Positions 1 through 5,245 of a stretch of DNA of 5,896 nucleotides are shown here, piece by piece. The DNA is from Lentisphaerota bacterium (GTDB lineage: Bacteria > Verrucomicrobiota > Kiritimatiellia > JAAZAB01): contig JAIVGW010000258.1 in the NCBI GenBank assembly GCA_020201415.1, forward strand, positions 1-5,896, read 5' to 3'. The position numbers and the translations under genes were made by a program. Every line of letters starts with the position of its first letter. Within the stretch, counting starts at the first letter, position 1. The notes under the pieces are model-generated. The model was not told the DNA's origin, made no database searches, and worked only from the letters and a program-made list of their open reading frames with translations.

Positions 1-103
1 GCGCCCTCAACGTCGATCAGTTCGATGTCACCGCCGTCTTTTTTGAGGAGGGGCCGGATTTCACGTTCCATGACTTCTTCGATCAGTTTGATTTTCTTAA
101 GTG
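1..103 (-). repeat. Inverted exact copy of nifU bases 982-1084
   Basis: The reverse complement of 1-103 equals 982-1084 base for base, including all third codon positions. Identity stops at 104 versus 981 (T versus A on the coding strand), which is at the start of the NFU domain. It reaches base 1, so the true length of the repeat is unknown. The partner copy lies 878 bases away in opposite orientation. No transposase or terminal repeat is associated with it. Confidence 0.95.
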
Positions 104-116
104 ATAATAAATTCAT
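1..116 (-). CDS. Stand-alone NFU-domain Fe-S carrier, N-terminal part (runs off left edge)
   Basis: Only the first 38 codons are visible; the gene continues beyond base 1. The protein begins MNLLSLKKIKLIEEV and continues through EREIRPLLKKDGGDIELIDVEG, the start of an NFU (NifU C-terminal) domain. Such domains carry Fe-S clusters on a CxxC pair, which here would lie outside the window. ATG at 116 is the only plausible start: an in-frame stop lies upstream at 138-140, and an AGGTGG Shine-Dalgarno-like run (120-125 on the plus strand) sits 3 bases before the ATG. From residue 6 on, the DNA is identical to nifU bases 982-1084, in the same reading frame. Only the first five codons, AT-rich and with two TTA leucines, are unique. 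The gene diverges from nifU. The good promoter, ribosome site and preserved frame favour a real gene. An assembly or amplification fold-back at a contig end could also produce the inverted copy. Confidence 0.6.
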   Translation of the reverse strand, partial: MNLLSLKKIKLIEEVMEREIRPLLKKDGGDIELIDVEG

Positions 117-162
117 ATGCCACCTACGCGTAATTGATTACGGAAAAATACCGCTCGCTTCA

Positions 163-180
163 TATATCATGTCATGTATA
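163..180. promoter_or_regulatory. Possible operator: small dyad over -10/start of leftward promoter
   Basis: CATG-T-CATG (168-176) is a perfect 4-base dyad around one central base. It is flanked on both sides by TATA (163-166 and 177-180), slightly offset. It covers the predicted -10 box and transcription start of the leftward promoter, where a repressor would act. No known operator consensus (for example IscR or SufR) was recognised, so its regulatory role is a guess. Confidence 0.2.
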
Positions 181-202
181 GCAAACAACGGGGAAAAGTC
201 AA
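175..202 (-). promoter_or_regulatory. Sigma70-like promoter for the leftward NFU gene
   Basis: Read on the minus strand, TTGACT (197-202) and TATACA (175-180) are separated by 16 bases, each close to the sigma70 consensus. Transcription would start near 168, giving a leader of about 50 bases before the ATG at 116. The assignment rests on sequence match and position alone. Confidence 0.5.
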
Positions 203-300
203 AACAACTTTGCAACCGGCAACAGATTTTTATTCCGGTTTCAAGACGGTTGTGTTAACCTTCCTGAGGTGGCGGCGGAAAAACCGGTGTTACCGCGGCC

Positions 301-324
301 GGCGCCGGGCATGAAATCGGCGCC
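301..324 (+). other. GC-rich hairpin in the nifU leader
   Basis: GGCGCCG (301-307) pairs perfectly with CGGCGCC (318-324) around a 10-base loop. It ends 32 bases before the nifU ribosome site and is followed by ATAATTT. It could be a leader structure or a weak terminator-like element protecting nifU from upstream transcription. The downstream T run is too short for a convincing intrinsic terminator. The left arm also lies in a 10-base palindrome, CCGGCGCCGG (299-308). Confidence 0.25.
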
Positions 325-355
325 ATAATTTCAAACATAACAATTCCGCACAATC

Positions 356-363
356 AGGGAGGA
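356..363 (+). promoter_or_regulatory. Strong ribosome binding site of nifU
   Basis: AGGGAGGA lies 5 bases before the ATG at 369 and is close to a full Shine-Dalgarno match. It fixes the nifU start, which also matches the normal N-terminus of the family. No equally convincing rightward promoter was found between 117 and 355. TTGCAA (210-215) with TATTCC (231-236) and a lone CATAAT (324-329) are weak candidates only. Confidence 0.75.
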
Positions 364-368
364 CCAAC

Positions 369-1214
369 ATGTGGGAATATACCGACAAGGTCCTGGACCA
401 TTTTCGTAATCCCCGCAACGTGGGACAGGTGGAAAATCCGGACGGCGTGGGCGAGGTCGGGTCGCTGGCCTGCGGCGACGCCTTGAAATTGACGTTTAAA
501 CTCGACCAGCACGACCGCATAACCGACGCCAAGTTCCAGACCTTCGGCTGCGCCAGCGCCATCGCCTCATCGTCGGCTTTGACGGAAATCATCAAGGGGT
601 TGACCCTGGACGAGGCCGCAAAAATCACCAATCAGGATATCGCCGAGTACCTGGGCGGCCTGCCGGAACAGAAAATGCACTGCTCGGTGATGGGACGGGA
701 AGCCCTGGCCCAGGCGATTGAGAACCACCGCACCGGCAAGACGGAGCGCAAGACCCTGGCAGGCAAGGTGGTTTGTCATTGTTTCGGCGTGACGGAAGAG
801 GAACTGGAGCAGGTCATCCGCGACAACTCCCTGACCACTGTGGAACAAGTGACCAATTACACCAAGGCCGGCGGAGCCTGCGGCAACTGCCGGGATGACA
901 TTGCCGCGCTCATCACCCGCGTGCTGGGCGACGCGTCCGCGGAGCCTGCGCCGACTGCGCCGGCGGAACGCAAATTGACCACACTTAAGAAAATCAAACT
1001 GATCGAAGAAGTCATGGAACGTGAAATCCGGCCCCTCCTCAAAAAAGACGGCGGTGACATCGAACTGATCGACGTTGAGGGCGCACGGGTAATGGTGGCC
1101 CTGCGCGGCATGTGTGCCAACTGCCAGGTAGCGCGCTTTACCCTGAAGGACGTGGTGGAACAGAAGCTTCGTGAATTCGTCACGGACGATCTGGTGGTGG
1201 AGGAAGTGAAATGA
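369..1214 (+). CDS. nifU: NifU, three-domain Fe-S cluster assembly scaffold
   Basis: Cytoplasmic scaffold on which sulfur from NifS and iron are built into Fe-S clusters for transfer to apo-proteins. The 281 residues show the full NifU layout. The IscU-like domain (about 1-128) has the three cluster-binding cysteines Cys35 (ACGD), Cys61 (GCAS) and Cys105 (HCSV), with Asp37. The BFD-like [2Fe-2S] domain (about 132-187) has Cys136, Cys138 (CHCFG), Cys171 and Cys174 (CGNC). A short Ala/Pro linker (about 189-200) leads to a C-terminal NFU domain (about 205-278) with Cys249-x2-Cys252. Every expected cysteine is present, and the spacing of the first seven closely follows Azotobacter NifU. It overlaps nifS by 4 bases. 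No nitrogenase genes are nearby, so a housekeeping Fe-S role, as for the NIF-type system of Helicobacter, is a reasonable inference. Part of the NFU segment (982-1084) is duplicated exactly, inverted, at the left edge. Confidence 0.95.
   Translation: MWEYTDKVLDHFRNPRNVGQVENPDGVGEVGSLACGDALKLTFKLDQHDRITDAKFQTFGCASAIASSSALTEIIKGLTLDEAAKITNQDIAEYLGGLPEQKMHCSVMGREALAQAIENHRTGKTERKTLAGKVVCHCFGVTEEELEQVIRDNSLTTVEQVTNYTKAGGACGNCRDDIAALITRVLGDASAEPAPTAPAERKLTTLKKIKLIEEVMEREIRPLLKKDGGDIELIDVEGARVMVALRGMCANCQVARFTLKDVVEQKLREFVTDDLVVEEVK
982..1084 (+). repeat. Partner copy of the 103-base inverted repeat, inside nifU
   Basis: This copy encodes LKKIKLIEEV through DIELIDVEG, the first half of the NifU C-terminal NFU domain. 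It is exactly complementary in order to 1-103. Here it is fused in frame behind the Ala/Pro linker of NifU; in the other copy it follows a fresh start codon and five codons. Confidence 0.95.
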
Positions 1215-2380
1215 ACCAGACGATTTACCTGGACAACAACGCTACCACCCGACCGGCGCCGGAAGTGATTGAAGTCATGCAACCTTTCCTGCACGAGCTC
1301 TGGGGCAACCCCTCCAGCATGCATGATTTCGGCGGACGGGTGCGCAAACATGTAGAGGAAGCCCGCGCGCAGGTGGCGCAACTGATCGGCGCCGACGCCT
1401 CGGAAATTCTCTTCACCAGTTGCGGCACGGAAAGCAACAACACGGCCATTCGCGGGGCGGTGGAAGCCGCCGGCGACCGGCCGCATGTCATCACGACGCG
1501 GGTGGAACACCCGGCGGTGCTGGAACCATGCCGCTGGCTGAAGCAGCAAGGGTGCCGCTTGACCGAACTGGAGGTGGACCACCTGGGAAGACTCAACCCC
1601 GAGGATCTTTCCCGCCAACTGTCCACCGGCGGCCGCGCCGTGGTCAGTGTGATGTGGGCCAACAACGAGACCGGCGTCGTGTATCCGGTACCCCAACTGG
1701 CGGAAATGGTCAAGCTGGCAGGCGGCATCATGCACACCGACGCCGTGCAGGCCGCCGGCAAGCTGCCGCTGGATGTGCGGCGCGTGCCGGTGGATCTGAT
1801 GACCATCTCCGGCCACAAGCTGCATGCCCCCAAGGGCATCGGAGCGCTCTACATCCGGCGCGGCACGCGCCTGCGGCCGCTGTTGCTGGGCGGACACCAG
1901 GAAAACGGCCGGCGCGGCGGCACCGAAAATGTGCCTTACATCATCGGTCTGGGACGCGCCTGCGCCCTGGCTGCGCAGCACATGCGGGCCGGGACCGCCC
2001 GGATGGCGACCCTGCGCGACCGGCTGCAGGCGGGCATCCTGGCCAGCTGTCCCGACACCCAGGTCAACGGCGATGAAACCCGGCGGCTGCCCAACACCCT
2101 CAACATCAGTTTCCACTACGTTGAGGGCGAAGCCATTCTGTACCACCTCAGCGACCTGGGCATCTGCGCCTCTTCCGGATCAGCCTGTGCCGCCGGCTCG
2201 CTGGAACCTTCGCACGTCATCCGCGCCATGGGCGTGCCCTTTACTGCGGTGCACGGCAGCATCCGGTTCAGCCTGAGCCGCTACACCACGGAGGCTGAAA
2301 TCGATTATGTGCTGGAGCATCTGCCGGGCATCATTCAGAAACTGAGAGCCATGTCCCCATTCGCGCGCCCGGCCGGCTGA
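1211..2380 (+). CDS. nifS: NifS, PLP-dependent cysteine desulfurase
   Basis: Converts L-cysteine to L-alanine and leaves a persulfide on an active-site cysteine, supplying sulfur to NifU. The 389-residue protein is a class V aminotransferase fold of normal length. It opens with IYLDNNATT, has the PLP-stacking His100 (VEHP), Asp177 and Gln180 (HTDAVQ), and the Schiff-base lysine Lys203 in SGHKLHAPKG. The catalytic Cys326 is in SSGSACAAGSLEPSHV, the long-loop (group I, NifS/IscS) form rather than the SufS form. NifS and IscS cannot be told apart by motif alone; linkage to a three-domain NifU favours NifS. The ATG overlaps the nifU stop in ATGA. A GGAGG site (1199-1203) inside the end of nifU is 7 bases upstream, so translation is coupled and the two proteins are probably made in similar amounts. 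Confidence 0.95.
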   Translation: MNQTIYLDNNATTRPAPEVIEVMQPFLHELWGNPSSMHDFGGRVRKHVEEARAQVAQLIGADASEILFTSCGTESNNTAIRGAVEAAGDRPHVITTRVEHPAVLEPCRWLKQQGCRLTELEVDHLGRLNPEDLSRQLSTGGRAVVSVMWANNETGVVYPVPQLAEMVKLAGGIMHTDAVQAAGKLPLDVRRVPVDLMTISGHKLHAPKGIGALYIRRGTRLRPLLLGGHQENGRRGGTENVPYIIGLGRACALAAQHMRAGTARMATLRDRLQAGILASCPDTQVNGDETRRLPNTLNISFHYVEGEAILYHLSDLGICASSGSACAAGSLEPSHVIRAMGVPFTAVHGSIRFSLSRYTTEAEIDYVLEHLPGIIQKLRAMSPFARPAG

Positions 2381-2390
2381 CCGCGCGCGA
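2361..2390 (+). other. GC-rich hairpin spanning the nifS stop
   Basis: TCGCGCGC (2361-2368) pairs perfectly with GCGCGCGA (2383-2390) around a 14-base loop that includes CCGGCCGG and the nifS stop codon. There is no T run directly after the stem, only ATTTCT ten bases on, so it is not a standard intrinsic terminator. It might slow ribosomes, stabilise the nifUS message, or partly separate nifUS from the Tol cluster. Confidence 0.25.
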
Positions 2391-2423
2391 GCGCCGCGAT
2401 TTCTGTAAACATGGAAAGCCAAA

Positions 2424-3155
2424 ATGATCAATTATGTTTACCCATATCTGACATTGCCGGTGGCGGATGCCTTGTCGGCCTTCCGCATGTCCAATTTCAG
2501 CGGCAAAATCATAGTGTTTATTCTGTTCCTGGGCTCCATCGGCGCCTGGTCGGTCATGCTCTCCAAGTATCATGAAGTCTGCCACGCCCAGAAGGCGGCC
2601 CGGACCTTCCTGCAACGCTACCGTCAGGGACGGCATCCGCTGGAAATTTTCCAGCAGCAGCCGCCCCTGGCCGCCAGTCCGCCGGCCATGATCTACATCG
2701 AGGTCTGCCGCCGCCTGGCCGGCCTTATCGGCGGCGCGGGGCCCGGCACGGATCTGACACAAGCGCCCTATACCATGCACGAGCATGAGGCCCGTGCCCT
2801 CCGCAACCTGGCCGACCAGATCATGGCGGAACAGGCGCTGGCCCTGGAAAAAAACATGATTTTTCTGGCCACGGCCGTCACCGCCGCGCCGTTCCTCGGA
2901 CTGCTGGGCACCGTCTGGGGCGTGATGGACGCCTTCGGCGGGCTGGCGCTTTCCGGCATGGCCACCATGAGCGCCGTGGCGCCGGGTGTGTCCGGCGCGC
3001 TGTTGACCACGGTGGTGGGACTGGTGGTGGCCCTGCCTTCGGCCATCGGCTATAATTTTCTCACCGGCCGTATCCGCGGTCTGAACATTTTGAACGAACA
3101 TTTCATGCAGGAATTTCTGGCTGACATCGAAAGCCGTTTCATGCGCCAGCCATAG
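2424..3155 (+). CDS. tolQ: TolQ/ExbB-type proton channel (MotA/TolQ/ExbB family)
   Basis: Inner-membrane channel subunit that, with its TolR/ExbD partner, turns proton flow into movement of a TonB/TolA transducer. The 243 residues show the family layout: membrane segment 1 at about 28-47, a cytoplasmic loop at about 48-143, segment 2 at about 146-168 containing APFLGLLGTVWGVMDAF, and segment 3 at about 188-210 containing PGVSGALLTTVVGL. Thr163 and Thr195/196 lie where TolQ and ExbB have their channel threonines. The C-terminal NEHFMQEFLADIESRF resembles the TolQ tail, favouring TolQ over ExbB. The glutamate usual after PGIA in E. coli TolQ and ExbB is Gly191 here. The ATG at 2424 has a weak GGAAAG site (2413-2418) and gives the expected short N-terminus before segment 1. 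The gene begins 43 bases after nifS with no promoter seen in the gap. Confidence 0.9.
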   Translation: MINYVYPYLTLPVADALSAFRMSNFSGKIIVFILFLGSIGAWSVMLSKYHEVCHAQKAARTFLQRYRQGRHPLEIFQQQPPLAASPPAMIYIEVCRRLAGLIGGAGPGTDLTQAPYTMHEHEARALRNLADQIMAEQALALEKNMIFLATAVTAAPFLGLLGTVWGVMDAFGGLALSGMATMSAVAPGVSGALLTTVVGLVVALPSAIGYNFLTGRIRGLNILNEHFMQEFLADIESRFMRQP

Positions 3156-3167
3156 CCGTACAACATC

Positions 3168-3572
3168 ATGCGCCGCCGCACATCATCCCTGAATGCCAAG
3201 GAACTTAATGAAATCAGCACCACGCCGCTGATTGATATTTCCATGCTGCTGCTGGTTACTTTCCTGATCACCTACCCGTTGATGGAGCACGGATTGCACG
3301 TCAATCTACCCAAGGGCAAAGCCGACGAGCTGCAGCCGCTGCGGGCCAGCAACATCACCCTGGACGCTGCGGGGCAGCTCTTCCTGGACGAGCGACCGAT
3401 TGACGCTGAAAACCTGCAGCTCGCGCTGGAGGGTATCGCCCGTGAGCAACCAGAGACCACGGTATTTGTACGCGCCGATCGCGACCTGAAATACGCGCAG
3501 GTGATTGAAGTCATGCGCATGCTGCACGCCGCCAACCTGACCCGTATGGCCCTGGTTACCCGCGCCGAATGA
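3168..3572 (+). CDS. tolR: TolR/ExbD-type motor partner protein
   Basis: Bitopic inner-membrane protein that pairs with the TolQ/ExbB channel. The 134 residues (family usual about 140) have a short basic cytoplasmic N-terminus (MRRR), one membrane segment at about 20-37 (TTPLIDISMLLLVTFLIT), and a periplasmic domain beginning MEHGLHVNLPK. Asp23 at the start of the membrane segment matches the proton-carrying aspartate of TolR Asp23 and ExbD Asp25. The periplasmic part ends with the family's typical VFVRADRDLKYAQVIEVMRMLHAA motif region. The start lies 12 bases after the tolQ stop with no clear ribosome site, so it probably depends on translation of tolQ. TolR and ExbD are hard to separate by sequence; the symbol follows the TolQ-like neighbour. 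Confidence 0.88.
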   Translation: MRRRTSSLNAKELNEISTTPLIDISMLLLVTFLITYPLMEHGLHVNLPKGKADELQPLRASNITLDAAGQLFLDERPIDAENLQLALEGIAREQPETTVFVRADRDLKYAQVIEVMRMLHAANLTRMALVTRAE

Positions 3573-3578
3573 CTGCCC

Positions 3579-4310
3579 ATGCCACGATTATTTGACAATA
3601 AACCTCTGCTGCGCAACACCCTCATCAGCGCCGGCGCGCATTGCTTCCTGGTACTGGCATTGCTGGTATGGTCCGTGGCATCGTGCGTCATGCGCCGCCG
3701 GCCGCGTGAACAGACCACCTTCATCGACCTGCAGATTGAAATGCCGCCACCGCCCGCCGCCGCGCCTGAAGCGCCGGCGCCCACGCCCGAACCGGCGCCC
3801 AAGCCCAAACCGGCGCCCAAGCCCGAACCGGCGCCCCAACCGATTCCCGAGCCGGCGCCGGATAAGCCCAAGCCGCCGCCCCGGCCCAAGGTGGAAGTCA
3901 GCCGCCAATTGGTTAAACGCCAGCCCGAGACTAAACCGCGCATGGCGGAGGATCAAGTACGCCGGCTGCTGGAAGGCGCCATTCCCGCGCCCCGCCCCAG
4001 CGCGCCGGCCGCGGATGATGCGGCTTTCGCCTGGTACCTGGAAAGCGTGCGCAACGCCATGTACAAGGCCTGGCAACAGCCCAGCGCTTTGGCAGGACAG
4101 CGTGGACTGGTCACACACATGCAGATCAGGGTGCGCCGGGACGGCGCGATCACCAGCCGCCGGATGTTGTCGTCATCCGGCAACGCCCTGATGGATGATT
4201 CGGTGAAACTGGCAGTGGAATCAGTAGCCAGACTGGATCCCCTGCCGGCCGGGTTCGGCAGCGACTACCGGGACATCACCATCGATTTTGAACTGACCGA
4301 TACTCCGTAG
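3579..4310 (+). CDS. TonB/TolA-type energy transducer, proline-rich
   Basis: Periplasm-spanning transducer moved by the TolQ/TolR-type motor encoded just upstream; its target would be TonB-dependent outer-membrane receptors or the Pal system. The 243 residues comprise a short N-terminus, one membrane segment at about 14-37 with the SxxxH motif (Ser17, His21) that both TonB and TolA use to contact the motor, a Pro/Ala/Lys/Glu spacer (about 55-105, with PAPKPK/PAPKPE units), and a C-terminal TonB/TolA-like domain (about 148-241; YKAWQQP, RRDGAITSRRMLSSSGNALMDDSV, ARLDPLP). Length and proline spacer are like TonB (239 in E. coli). The TolQ-like neighbour and the RDGxI...SSGN pattern resemble TolA-type proteins. 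I cannot decide between them: no tolB or pal and no receptor gene is in view. The ATG is 6 bases after the tolR stop without a ribosome site, suggesting coupling. Confidence 0.85.
   Translation: MPRLFDNKPLLRNTLISAGAHCFLVLALLVWSVASCVMRRRPREQTTFIDLQIEMPPPPAAAPEAPAPTPEPAPKPKPAPKPEPAPQPIPEPAPDKPKPPPRPKVEVSRQLVKRQPETKPRMAEDQVRRLLEGAIPAPRPSAPAADDAAFAWYLESVRNAMYKAWQQPSALAGQRGLVTHMQIRVRRDGAITSRRMLSSSGNALMDDSVKLAVESVARLDPLPAGFGSDYRDITIDFELTDTP
3792..3845 (+). repeat. 18-base tandem repeat in the proline-rich spacer
   Basis: Three 18-base units beginning CCGGCGCCC follow one another at 3792, 3810 and 3828. The first two differ by one base (AAA versus GAA in the last codon), and the third diverges in its second half. 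They encode PAPKPK, PAPKPE and PAPQPI. Repeats that keep the reading frame can lengthen or shorten the periplasmic spacer by slippage without breaking the gene. Confidence 0.85.
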
Positions 4311-4313
4311 CCC

Positions 4314-5228
4314 TCAGCGTCCCAGATATTCCAGCACCGCTTCGGGAGCAGGCTGCGCCAATGGCGGATGTATCTCCCAGATTTCCTGATGGCTGACCGC
4401 GTCGCCGGGCATCAGCCGCGTCATGGGCCCGAGGCTTTCCACCTCAAAAAAATCCTCGTTGGCAAATGCCTCGAAATTGACATTCCCATCAGGATAGATT
4501 GCACCCTCCTGCCAATCAAACCGCTTGACGAACAGACCGCCGGGCAGATGATAGGCGACCCAGCCCTCGCGATGGGCCAGGCCGATCTTGCCGGGCCCGC
4601 ACCGGGGATCATGGCTGAACTGCAGGTAATCGCGTTGCAAACGCCAGCGCCCGTCGGCAAAATCGGTGTAACCCCAGATGCTCCAATTCTGATTGTGAGT
4701 CAGCCGGTCGGCATGCGCGATTTTGGCCGGCAGCGGCACCACCAGAAACCCCAGCGGCGCCATGACGGACAGCGCCCAGGGCGCCACCTCCCGGGGTTGA
4801 CGGCCGGTATTGGTCAGGGTATGCCGTAACTCCACCCGGTTGGCCCCGCCGGAAAGCACAATGCGCAACTGCTTGCTCAGCCCGGTGAGCGGGCCGGGCG
4901 GCTGGTCGAGGATGACGCCATTGGCGCAGACCGTCCAGGGTACGGGCGTATTATCCAATTCGTAGGTGGCCGGCTTCTCTTCCGGAGCGGCCCAGAAACG
5001 GTGGCCGCCGCGAATCATCCATTCCGGCTCGTTGCTGCCGCCCTGCTGGCCGGCGATTTCGGCAAACAGGTTGGGCCCGTTGCGGAAGCCGCAGCGCACG
5101 ACCCGCGGACCCACATCCGTGGTGACCACCAATTCGATCTCCCGATTGGCCAAGTGCAGCGAATTTTCCCAACCGTTGAAAGACACGACTTCCAGAGCAA
5201 CCGCGTTATTTTGTTCCTGATTCGGCAT
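4314..5228 (-). CDS. Galactose-mutarotase-like protein, DUF4380-like
   Basis: A 304-residue protein of unknown activity, with no signal peptide or membrane segment, so probably cytoplasmic. The beta-rich pattern fits the aldose-1-epimerase-like supersandwich, and the motif set resembles what I know of DUF4380: an opening GWENSLHLANREIELVVTTDVGPR (about 19-42), NLFAE (53-57), GGHRFWAAPE (74-83), LRHTLTNTG (134-142), APWALSVMAPLGF (149-161) and C-terminal ESLGP...PGDAVSHQEIWEIH (about 264-287). Binding or reshaping of a sugar or uronate is a fold-based guess. I chose the ATG at 5228 because AGGAG (5236-5240) lies 7 bases upstream. An in-frame ATG at 5276 would overlap the preceding gene and lacks a site. 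It follows the DUF3604-like gene by 17 bases, so the two probably form an operon. Its stop is 3 bases from that of the converging TonB-like gene. Confidence 0.8.
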   Translation of the reverse strand: MPNQEQNNAVALEVVSFNGWENSLHLANREIELVVTTDVGPRVVRCGFRNGPNLFAEIAGQQGGSNEPEWMIRGGHRFWAAPEEKPATYELDNTPVPWTVCANGVILDQPPGPLTGLSKQLRIVLSGGANRVELRHTLTNTGRQPREVAPWALSVMAPLGFLVVPLPAKIAHADRLTHNQNWSIWGYTDFADGRWRLQRDYLQFSHDPRCGPGKIGLAHREGWVAYHLPGGLFVKRFDWQEGAIYPDGNVNFEAFANEDFFEVESLGPMTRLMPGDAVSHQEIWEIHPPLAQPAPEAVLEYLGR

Positions 5229-5235
5229 GACAAAA

Positions 5236-5240
5236 CTCCT
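5236..5240 (-). promoter_or_regulatory. Ribosome binding site that sets the DUF4380-like start
   Basis: AGGAG on the minus strand lies 7 bases before the ATG at 5228, in the 17-base gap after the DUF3604-like gene. It favours this start over the upstream in-frame ATG at 5276. Confidence 0.75.
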
Positions 5241-5245
5241 GATAA

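Noticed and set aside
25..258. Small plus-strand open frame at the left edge
   Set aside because: It runs antisense to the NFU gene and into the AT-rich spacer, has no ribosome site, and its first residues recur in the antisense of nifU only because of the inverted copy.
1..1084. Inverted repeat as the ends of a transposon or a phase-variable invertible element
   Set aside because: No transposase or recombinase gene, target duplication or terminal motif is seen. The repeat is coding sequence in both copies, so a composite element is not supported within the window.
857..2146. Long minus-strand open frame (429 codons) opposite nifU and nifS
   Set aside because: It lies wholly antisense to two genes with all catalytic motifs intact. 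Its translation is low-complexity (His/Gln/Gly-rich) without a recognisable domain, as expected for a shadow frame in GC-rich DNA.
369..2380. nifUS as part of a nitrogen-fixation island
   Set aside because: No nitrogenase or other nif gene is visible; the neighbours are a Tol/TonB motor and uncharacterised hydrolase-like genes.
3272..3943. Minus-strand open frame of 223 codons opposite tolR and the TonB-like gene
   Set aside because: Its Gly-rich stretch is the reverse of the proline-rich repeat. The plus-strand genes explain the region fully.
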